In this document: positions 14,101 through 26,100 of the stretch, piece after piece | How the letters are laid out: each line of letters opens with the position of its first letter | Numbering within the stretch: the first letter of the stretch is position 1 | Translations under genes and position numbers: made by a program | The notes under the pieces: model-generated | Told to the model about the DNA's origin: nothing | What the model saw: the letters and a program-made list of their open reading frames with translations, nothing else | Databases searched by the model: none | From: Phoronis australis | Lineage: Eukaryota; Phoronida; Phoronidae | Direction: 5' to 3' | DNA length: 64,000 nucleotides | Assembly (NCBI GenBank): GCA_002633005.1 | Contig: NMRA01000041.1 | Coordinates: 937,294-1,001,293, forward strand

Positions 14101-17100
14101 ACAAAGGAACGTCATTCATATTAAGTAAAAGAACATCAACCACAAACAAAGGAACATCATTCATATTAAGTAAAAGAACATCAATCACAAAGAAAGAAAT
14201 TATTGATGTTGATTTATTTTGACAGTTGGGATCAAAGCTACGACAGCTAGATATTCTATCGATAATGTTATATCACAAACTGTTCAAGATTTGTACTGAG
14301 AAGTGGAGTTTCAACTGTGTTTCAAAATGTATGTGAGCATTCAGAGTCACATAGAAGTTTTTATAGCCTTTTTTGCTTGTGCACCCAAATTTCACACCTT
14401 CCTCAAAAATTACCTGTCACTGTGAAGTATGTATCACACTAGAAGGCTGACAGTGAAACATTTTCAAAGAAGGCAAAACATGGAATTGAACACAACTTGA
14501 ACTTTATCATCTTTGGCCAGTTATACTTTTGGCTAGTAGTTGAGCAGAAAACTCTACCTGCAGTTGAACTTGTTGCCGGGCCCATCCTGACAAACTCCAC
14601 CATTTTGACACTGGGAGACATTCCCAGACTGACAGACACTGACGTCAATGTCACAGAAAACACCTGAAAACCCAAAGATTAGGGATGTGTACAAAACCTT
14701 TCTACAAGTATTAAAAGTACTGATGAACACACTGTATTAAAATCATGTATTCAATAATTAACTCAACTTCTACCTTCTTTGAAATACAGTATTACGTTAA
14801 AGAAGTTGACTTTGTCTAAAATTCCCATTTGTTAGGAAATTCCTAGAATCCAAGAACAGGGTGGAATGTCAATTTTCAGTTAAAAATTGTGCTTCAAAGC
14901 TATGATCAAACATTTCCGTGCAAAAATTACTAAACATTTATTAATACAGTTAAAAAAAGGTACTTCAAAACCTTACCCGAGTACCCGTCCAGACAGGTGC
15001 ATTTGAACCCATTCACCTGGTCATCACATGTACCTCCATTATGACAGGGTGATGACGAGCACTCGTCTACATTGACCTCACAGTGTTGACCAGTCCAGCC
15101 TGGGTCACACACACACTGATAGGTGGCAACAAGGTCTGTACAACTGCAGTTTGCAAGGGAAATAAGATTGCTCAACAAAAAACAAAACAAGAGCAACACA
15201 GAACGTTGAAATGTGCCCACGAATGCATGGCAAATGGTGTGCTTTTAGGGTTGTTTATTTCTGTCATAATAATGGCCACTAGATGGCGTAAAAACATACA
15301 ATCCATCCAAAAAGGGGAATATGTCATTGCCTCTTAAATAGAAAGCTATACACAAAATTTCATAGAAATCCATCATGGAACTTCAGAGCAACAAATGAAA
15401 ACAATAAAATGAAATTGGCACTAGGGGGCACACTGTTCATTGGATCCGCCTGAAAGTCGTCATTGTCTGTTGTTAGCGTCATATAAAAACACTTAAAAAT
15501 TAATTTTAATAAAGATCCTGCAGTGGGTTTAGGAGATACAGATGCCTGTATTCAAAATTTTAGGAAAATCCGTTGAGGACCTTTGAAGATACAGAGGTAA
15601 ACGTAAAACTAAAATTGCCACCAGTGGGCACAACAGTAGTCAGATTCATCTGTGAAAGTCGTCATCGTCTGTTGTCAACATCATATAAACACACTTCTTA
15701 AATTTATTAAAGATCGCACAAACGTGTTAGGAGATAGAGCCATGGGCACAAAAAACGAAACTGCCACAAGGAGGCACCACAGTAGTCAAAGTCATCAGAA
15801 AATCATCGTCACCCGTCCACTTCATAGTAAAAATATACATGCCAATCTTCACTATTATCCTGAAAGCGGTTTGGTTGATAGAGGGGTGGACGCCAAAAAA
15901 CAGACTCAAAAACAGTAAAAATGGCCACCAGGTGACGCAAACTAGGTCGAATCCATCTAAAAACGGAAAGATAATGTCACCTTACTAACAGAAGCCTATA
16001 CACAAAATTTTATGAAAATACATAGAGGACCTTTGAAGATACTGAGGTAAATGTAAAAAATAAAATTGCCACTAGGTGGCACACCAGTAGTCAGATTTGT
16101 CCGAAAGTTGTTGTAGTCCGTTGCCATCATCATATAAATGCACTTACTAAATATAGTAAAGATCCTGCAAACGGTTTAGGAAATATAGCTATAGACGCAA
16201 AAAAACAAAACTGCCACTAGGGGGCGCCACAGTAGTCAAAGTCTTCGGAAAATCACCGTCAACCGTTCTCTTCATAGTAAGAACATACATGCCAATTTTC
16301 ACAATCATACTTAGAGCGGTTTGGTTGATAGAGGGGTGGATGCCAAAAAACAGACGCGAAAACGGTAAAAATGGCCACTAGGTGGCGCAAACTACCACTA
16401 GAGGGCATGGCGAATCAGTCAAAAACTAGTCATCCGTTGTCATTTGCACCAATTTAAGACACAATGTTTAATATGACCAAGAAAAACAATTAAATGCTTT
16501 TCCATGTTCAAGTTTTGTACCACTGACAGCTACCATAAGACAAAGTTTTGAAAAACGGTGAGCATTCCCAGCAATAATATTAGAAGCCCTTGACAAATGA
16601 GAAAAGGGCAATTCTGACAAGACATTTAGTTCGAAATCAGTGACATTTTATCCCAAGTAACAAGGGCCACCCAACAACTTACTTTCCATTGGCACATGGC
16701 TGTGAAGCACAGTCATCAATGTTTTCTTCACAATTGACACCAGAAAACCCTATTGGACACTGACAGAAATAGGTGTTAACTTGGTCCAGACACGAGGCTC
16801 CATTCTGGCAGGGACCTGAGGTACATTCATTGATATCCACAGAACAGTTGATACCTACAAATGGGTAAACAAAGATGATGAGGAAGCTACTGATATTTAG
16901 TCTAGTCACAAAAAACGTAGAGAAATGGTACAAAGCAATGTTGAAAATGTCCAATCCATTCTTTAAAATTTTTTGAACAAAAGAGTTAGGCCATTAATGC
17001 CCCCAAAGAGCAATCTACCCAAAGGAGGCTGAAACTGAATATTAACAAAAAGTAAGTATTAACTAAATTCATTACCTCAACCACAAAATCACAAGACTAA

Positions 17101-20100
17101 GCATGAGATACTGTGGAAAATGACTTATCAATTGTATATGACAATTTTCACCAAATGCCTTGCTTTGTAAAGTACCACAAATCCTCTGGGCGAAGTTGCC
17201 TTTTTGAAAGGTTTCAAAAACTATGTTTTCAGGTATCCACATGAAGTAATACAACTCACCTGTATACCCCGGTACACACTGACACCTGTAGGAGCCCACA
17301 GAGTTAAGGCATGCTGCTCCATTCTGACATGGTGACAACTGGCATTCATCGATATCCAAGGAACAATTGACGCCATGGTAACCGCGGGCACACTGACAAG
17401 TATACCTTTAATACACCACAAATCAAACTTAAGAAAAGCGTCCATAGTAAACAAAAAGTGAGGGAACAAAACTGACTCTCGATTGATACTCTGGTTGACA
17501 AGACAGGCTAGGTACACTAAGACCGACAAGACAGGTAGAGTTGATGAAGAGAAAAATGTACTGTAAACTGTCACCACTTATGGATAAAAATAATTGCCAG
17601 AATTGCACTCTTTTCATGCTTCAAGGTCACCCAACGTTGTTGTAAATGCCCACAAAATTTCAAAATAATGTTGTTAGCTACTGTAAGGTATAGAATTTGG
17701 ATATGGTAAACCATCATTCTGATAATGTATAAAAATAATAAAATACTACTTCACTGCTCAGCCATATTGAACGAATTGTTGGAACATTTCCCAACATGAT
17801 CGCAAGGAAATAAAATGTTGAGAAATCTCACAACCTTAAGTCCCCATCCAAATCACAAGAGAACTCCAGGTGGTGCTGAATGCATGTCCACCATATACTA
17901 TGTAGTCATTCCCTTTTATAAGGAAAACTGAAGACTTTGACCACGAGGAACCTATGCTGGGGGTCCACATGAGTTATAACCAGAACAGTGCAACGGACGC
18001 CTTGTAGAAAATGTCTGGTGCACCGCAAAGGCCAAAAGCCTACCTTTTTGACAAACCTCATGCAAATTTCAGCAATGCAGAAATAAGTTAGCCCTGTGAC
18101 ACCACGGGATATGGGATAAAAAATTCATTTTGCTTATTATCAAGCAAAAAGTATACTATATGACAGTTTATTTTGGAAGCCAGTCATAAAGATTATTGGA
18201 ATAATAAATAATTTCATAATAAATAACCTTATCTAGGTACTTTCATAAACAAGCTAAAGGTTGCAAAAATAAGTTTTCATTTGGATATAATACATCAGCA
18301 CAATCCAAGATCTAATGGTTTACAACCTCAGGAGACAGGAAAAGGCCAAGAGGATATACACCATGGCAGGACAGGTCAATCCAATTACATATCATGTGAC
18401 TGGTCATCAAGTTCAGATAATAAGTCACAGTGTGCACTTGGAGAATTGACAGCAGGAGCTGCAGGACCCTAACAGAATACTAGGTTGAAGGTGTTTGAAG
18501 CGGAGTCTACCAATAGCATGAAAAACAAAAGAGCACAGGTAAGGGGCTAGTGTGATCCCCTAACAGAGTACACTGAGGAATTTGGAAATGGCTTGCTACT
18601 GCATTGGATTAGTGGAAAAATTATAAGTAGAATAGAAAATATTTTCAGGAACACAATTGTTTTAGAGCAAAACAATTTTTTTTTGGAATTATTGATTGGA
18701 AAAGACTTTGTGACGACTTGGATTAAGCTTCGCTAGATAAGAGTCATTATATTAGAATGAGGCTGTGAGTTCAAATTCACCTTGGGGCAATGTCAAAAAG
18801 CAAAATTTTTGCCCACTGTGTTACTTTGAAGAAACACGAAACAATAATTATAAGAAGTTGTAGGCATCCATAATGACGAGATAAGTCTTTAAAAATTAAA
18901 AATTTTGGCAATTATTTTCGTACAATATCGGTGACATTTTAATGTGGTGCGATGAAAAACAACAATCACAGAAGGTAATATCTTGACTAGGGCTAATCAT
19001 TCACATGAAGTAATTATGGTGATTACTATAATCCAAAGAACAGAATGATGGGGCTTACTTATGATGGACTTATTTTTGGTTGAAGTTGAAAGTAAACAGC
19101 TGTGACTGTCGTTCTCATAGTGCCCTCCCCTCCCAGCATGCAAGCTCATTTTAAGTGTGTTCTTAACACTACAGGGAGATGCAGAATAACAAGGACATGA
19201 ATATTCAAGTAGATTAATTTTTGTGAACTCATTAGCTGAAGCATTCACTTGGCTGATTAACTGGTATTTCAGTCAATATATGATGTCATTATGTCAAAAA
19301 CTGAGATTACAAGATTGCAGACAATTTGATTTGTTATTAGTGAAAGGTAAAAAGAGGCAAAGTAAGACCGTTTACTTTTCCCAAAATATGTCAAGGGAAT
19401 TCAATTTGGTTAGTGCTAACACACCGAACAAATATTTTCCTTCCATTCTTTTGGTTTATTCCATGACACAAATGAGTGAAGAGTGCTCCAAGAGCCCCTC
19501 CGCTCTGTATTGGCTAGATTTGAACCCGATAACTGTAGTCATTCCTGAGGCATATTTCGAATTATGCAAAGCAGGTGACATATTTGTAAGGGTTACTAAA
19601 TTCTATTTTGAAATCTTTCTGTTTCAGATCTTTCATCTGGCATTAGCTGTGTGGCTGCTACTGAACACAGGTAATTTAACCTTCGACTCAAAGAGAACCA
19701 TTGCCTTTTTGAAGGTGTTTTTGGTCAATGTAACAAGGGATTTTGAACCTTTTATGAAGATGAATAAAAATAAGACTGCCTAAAGGCGGAAGAGTGATGC
19801 ATCGACATGTCAGCCAATCCGAGTATGCTTTTGCTCTCACTTGTACATTCTTTAAACTGTGCTCAATGGCCAAGACGCAATATTCGGCATATAATAATTG
19901 ACTTGACCAATGATGCAGAAAACTTTAAGAACACTTAGTGTGATACACCACATTCAGCAAAAATCGTAAGGAAGTGGGTGATTAGGCGAGACTTCTGTCG
20001 CATGTGAAACACAGCAAAGTTTGTACAGAGCACTCAATGTTGTAGTTAAAACTGGATACAATTAGATAGTAATTATAGAAACAGTTTGAGAAGTAGGTAA

Positions 20101-23100
20101 TTGATTCAGGACAACTCCTGAGGTGGTCACAATAATGGCCTGCTGTAGCAACAGACAACATTCTCACTAAAACAGAAAATCACCATAACGACTCACGTAA
20201 CGGGATCACATGACCCTTCATTGATTGCATGCTCTGGTGACAAAATTGAGGGAACAAAGGTAATGAGCTTTTTTGTACTCCAATAAGGGCAACATGTCCC
20301 AGTTGGTGTTGGGTTACGTAATAACTGTCTACATGACTGAGACTACCACAGTAGTGATTAAGCGATCAGACCCATAGTGCTTGCATTATGCAACTTGCTC
20401 ACAGCATTACACTTGCTGTTTGAATTGATATTTACTTTAATAAAAATAGATGAAAAAGGTTCAAATACCTTTCAGAGTACTGAAATATGGCAAACTGACC
20501 AAAATTATTTCAGAAACAACATTCCCCTTCAATGTTTTCCAAACATGGCGTTGTACCATGTTTGGAAACCTTGAGTCACATTTAAAGACAAATGATTGAA
20601 ACAGTGTTGCGTATTGGTACTTACTTTTATTATTTTGCAGTGAAAATGATAGTGAAATACTAGTGAAATGATAGTGAAATGATAGTGAAATGATAGTGAA
20701 ATGATAGTGAAATGCACAGCAAGTGAATATAATATGTAACTGACAGTGGTTTTATTATGAGTTAACAAAAAGGAAATTAGGATACAAAACATAACGAGGA
20801 ATTGCGCACAGCATTTTTTGCTCAAGGTCAGCTCTGCCCTTCAGGGTCAAAATTTTTAAGCAAACTTCTTATCTGGGTTAAGTGACCATGTATTTATAAC
20901 TAATGAAGCAAACAGGAAGGTTACATTAAAAAAACATGATCATCAATAACACGACTAACTTTCCAATATTGAGAACAATTTATATTATTTTTCAGTTATC
21001 AATACTTTAGCTGTAAAGTGATATTAAATTTTGTCATAGCAGGTCAGAATTTTGATATCATTATTGACAGCATTTTTTAGAGCGGTGCACGAGTCAATCT
21101 ATGTGAATGATCATTTGAAACTAATCGGATATACCTAAGAACAGTACGCTTTGAAGTAAAAAACCATTCATATTTTTCCACAGCTATTCAAGACTCTAAT
21201 TAGCCAGTTGGCATTAAGACAAGCATGAACTAGTCAGAACAAATATTCATCTCATGCTAAATTCCAGAATTGTGTTTTAATTACCTAAAAAGTTTAGAGA
21301 AGAGAAGGGTCACATCTCTGAAGAATAAGTGTAAACAAAAAAAATTTCATCCAGATGAGAGAATCTTTTAATTTTGTTCTATGTCTACTTTCATTGGTAA
21401 ATATTTCTTAAACCAAAATAGTAATGCAGGATCAGTGCATTGGAGATGGGGACATACACGAGCATGGTTCTGTAACCACAGCCCTACATATCTTCTAAAT
21501 CAAATTATCATGACAGGATTTGATTCATGCCTCCAGGATGGGACATCTAACCAGAGCTTTATCACCACAGAGCAAGTTTTAATCATGTCCAGCAGCCACA
21601 ATAATATCACACTTTGGCCTTAATCAAATAGCCATCCAAACTAGAAACGGGCATCTGCCTACCCATGTGGTCAAGTGATAAAGTCAATGATCTTATTTGG
21701 AACCTCCTGGTTTGTGTCCTTCCAACAAACAAAGTTCATGTCAATGGCAACTATCTAAACAAATTATATGTGGCTGTTTTTATATCTATATTTATAAACA
21801 ATTTTTACCACGTTTGGCAAATTATTATTTGAATACATTAAGGCAAAACGATTTTAAACAAATGAGATTTGGACTGTACATAAAACTGTGGATGCTTTTG
21901 TAGGAGTACCTCCATCCAAACTGTTATCTTTTGGTTTGTGTGAATTTTGTATAAAAGCACCCTTTAGGACAAAAAGAACATGAAATATCTAAGAGGTCAT
22001 GAAATTGAATTCATCACTAACTCATTCTGTCAATTGCTATCACAACTTTGTTTACCTAACTGTATTGTATGCCAAGGTAGCTAAAGTAAATCTCCATCAC
22101 AGAATACATATAATCACTCTGCTAAACATAAGACTCATTGTTAAACAATGGCCTATCAATGATTAGAGATAGTTACTTAATATGCTTGATAGCCACCATA
22201 GTTATTACCAGTCCTCAAATAGGGCTACTACAGTTTGTGGAGAGGGTTACAGACACAGGTGAAACGCACATTAAATCAGCTTTAAAACGAGTTTGGGAAG
22301 TAAAACAAATCCGGCGATACGCACAAAATTAAATTATAGTAACAGCTGATTTCTGAAGTGCTACAACGCCCTCTGTGATTCTGGATTATTCATAAACAAT
22401 ATTCATCATACTGCTGTCATACCTGACACTATTTTATAGCAAAATTGGTTCCCTACTTTTCATTCTAAAGCCAATAAGGCGTTACTATAGTTGAGAGTTG
22501 TAATGTGGACAGTTTGGGCACGGCAAATCAGTCTTCAATTGAATTGTGTAAATGGCCCTACTTTTTGCAAAGTAGGTCAGTCGGGCAACGTGCTTTACTA
22601 CCTACGCAGAATTAAACTTGAGAAGTGGTAACTGAAAAATGCCTCTGAGATGGACTATATAGCTTGAACTTACGTCCTTCTCACCATTACATATACCATT
22701 TGAATTGTGAATATTTTAGTTGGCTCCAAATATTGTTACGTTCTTCTTTATAATCGTCACCTGTGACTTGAAACATCATTTTGATTGAGTTAATCAACCT
22801 GGTCACCGGTGATCATGGCTCTTCAGCAGTCTANACTTTTTTCATAGCTAAAGCGCCAAACTCAAGCTAAACGCAAGACAATCGAGTAACGGTCATGACA
22901 TCGTCAAGACAAGGTAAAAATTACAAAGCCCGTTGCCCCAATTCTCAGATTCAAGCCTTATCGAGTAGTAATCATCCGCTGAACGTTTTAGTGACACGGG
23001 AGTTGCGTGGATCCTAAATTAGCGTTTCCAAAATTTTCCTTGTCCGAAAGTCGCGGGACAAAAATCCGACGTTTATGACATTGTCCGAAATTCGAGGATC

Positions 23101-26100
23101 ATTGAAAAACAGTTTTTGGACCTTGTACGAATTTCGTGGACCATGAAAAACTTATTTTGGAAATATTTATTCTTGGTCGAAAATGGCGGGCCGTCCGAAA
23201 ATCACGCGACTTTACCGTAACTTTTAGTATACTGTAGAGCACAATTTTGCTTCTGTCCAAGGCACTGCAATGAAGTACTGTAAAACTAAGGAGGACTGTC
23301 TTTCACTTGGTGACCTAGAGTGCGTCAAGACCACGTGTGAATGGGGGCTATGCTCGTGTCCGCGAGGGAAAGCCTCTCGCTACCTGGGCTCCGAGAAACT
23401 GTTCAAGTGTGTCAGACGTAAGTAGTTCTGGTCAGTTTTAAAATAAACCAATGAGTAGAAAGTCAGCTTACATCGTATAGTTAACACCTTGACGTGACAA
23501 ACATTATGGACATTGAAAGGATATCTTCATTTTCAAATTAAACAAATTAGTAAAACTTAAGTAAAATTTCACCTTTGCACTTCGTCCATTCTTTTACTAT
23601 GTCTCTTATTTTGTACATCTACAGTATGGTAAAACCATACTTATCTGTTAACTAAGTTAACAAAGGACGTCCTAACCAGCAATATTTACCTGTGTTGCAC
23701 GAATACTACTATTTCCCTGTGGTTGACATTGCAAAGAACCTCAAAAGTAACTCTAACAGTTTCGTAACTTGCGAGATATTTCCACAGAAAATAAAGTTGG
23801 CCAGTCCTGCTCCGAGGACGGGGATGATGGAGTGTGTGGTGCTGACAACTCGTTCTGCATCAACGGCACATGTGAATGTGAGCCAGGCTACATTAGCCGA
23901 TTTGGTGGTGAAATTTGTATGCGTGTCAGGGAAATCTATCCATCTGAAACACTATCAGGGTCTTCATCATCATGTCAGAACAGTGGTAGAGGAAGGCCAC
24001 CAAGTTTCGTGAATGGCGGTCCAGCAGTTTGCACCTGCCCACAAGGTTCACAGACGCAACTCCCCAACACTTTCGGCAATACCTTCCAAGGAAAGAAAAT
24101 CCCCACATGTATAGGTTGTAAGTAAAACTAACAAAGATTTTGAAAGAGCAGCACACGTCAAATGTAAAGGACAATAAGTCACAAAATTTCCTGTTACAAT
24201 GGCCGAGTACAAGCATATAAAGCCTTCAAACCAGCTCTCCGTTTTTACCCGGAATTATGAGAAATTTCTCTGGATAACAACCAGGCTGAAATGCATGGAT
24301 TTATCATGGCCAGAATGACCAAGCAGTTCATTACAGTTAGAATGACCAAGTCATGATCATTTACCACACATTTTCACAATAACCAGAATTAGATGTCGTA
24401 ACATGGAAATGATATGCCTCATTACATTTGGTATGTATTGCACCATTTGGTATGCACTGTACCATTTGGTATGTACTGTACCATTTGCAAAGGAATATGC
24501 AGTCACTGAAACGTGAAGAGATGGAATGTAAAATTAGCAGGTTTAGCAAAACATGTATCAGGAGATGAGTGCTGTGCACTGTTAATGATGACGTGACGTC
24601 AGATCAATAATGTACACAAACTGTAAAACGAGATTTTCTCAGAAAATTTGATATTCGCATGCTTCCGACACATTTGTTGGTGTTTGCACGCTTCCAACAC
24701 GTTTGTTTTTAGTTATTGACAACACTGCTTAGCAGCAAACTGGGTCTGAAGTATGTGCTTGTCTTTTTAGCTGGTGTAGGCGACTTTTGTGTGGTGGATG
24801 AAGACTGCCAATTCATACAAAGCAATGCTGTATGTAAAGACAATAAGTGCGCCTGTGAGAACAAAGACCATGTCGCAGACATATCACGACTCCGCTGTGG
24901 CCCACGTAAGTGTCTGCTGAAACTATTGTTTCATGGGATTAATGTGGAAATAGAACAAATCTGTTGTTAATGATGAGAATAAAGTCTTTTAACATTTTTA
25001 ACATGACCATGCTCTGTGAACATTTCAACACTCACTAGAGATTCTACCATGATGTAGTATCTTGATGTTGCTCTGAATATAAATGTAAGACTGTATCCTG
25101 GCAAGAATTGTTAAGAACCAAAATTTGAGTACCATAAGTTGCCATAGTCACCCCACTGAAGACTACTGTAATCCTTTCTATAACTGGTCAGAGTAGACTA
25201 CATGATCTGCCTAAGGACGAAAAATAAATTTTAGCCGAGGTAATCCGAGACGCACTAAGTGAAGACTTCGAAATACATAGTACGAAATCTCACCAATTTC
25301 AGACCAAAATAACATCCAAAGTACATGTTGCTGTTGTAAATACACACAACATCTCAAAACATTGTTTGGTGAGAGCTACGTTACAGCATTTAGGGCTTCT
25401 ATCCTGTGCCCACCGTGAGTTGGTGTGATCTAACTGTAAATTGTTGTTAGTTTGAATGTTCATTTTTCTATTAATATTTGAAACAAATAAGCTTTCTCCT
25501 TATTTTTGGTAAAGATCGCATACATGAAAATCAACTTTCATGAAGTGGACATTCCCGGCTGGCTTATTTCTATTTACTTTGGTCAAATTACTTAGAAAAC
25601 AACATGGTCAATCACTGAATTGTGTCCAGTATCGTGACGTGGTGCTGGGGACTGCATGATGTGGGTTATGTGAGCCTGGGAGATTAGTCATTACTGCAGT
25701 CACACATTTGCAGAAATTTTTGTCTTCACATAAAATTGTCAATGCCATTGAATACAACTTCTTATGGTTTAGTATTGATTAATTCCTGCTATACTTTAGC
25801 ACAGTTAGGAGCATGGAAATACATCTCTAATCTCCACATTAATACAAATTGGAATTCGTCCAACATTGTTTCAGCGCTCACATTTGGACAAGCGTGTATT
25901 GCCGGCTCGACTATTGGTGTATGTACTGGGTCAAAGGGTCTCTCATGCGGCCCCAATGTGTGTGATGTCAAGGCCAGCTCAACGACGAACATAACATGCG
26001 GGTGTCATTATACATACATACAGAGTGGTACAACATGCCAATCCAGTAAGTATATCTTACACACACATATAGCATCGTTGTTAAAAGCCATAGAGAATTA

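Noticed and set aside
19223-19783. 186-codon plus-strand open frame with a hydrophobic stretch
   Set aside because: No domain, composition of plain intron, and it crosses a strong acceptor and donor; only the 43-nt stretch at 19628-19670 is kept as a candidate exon.
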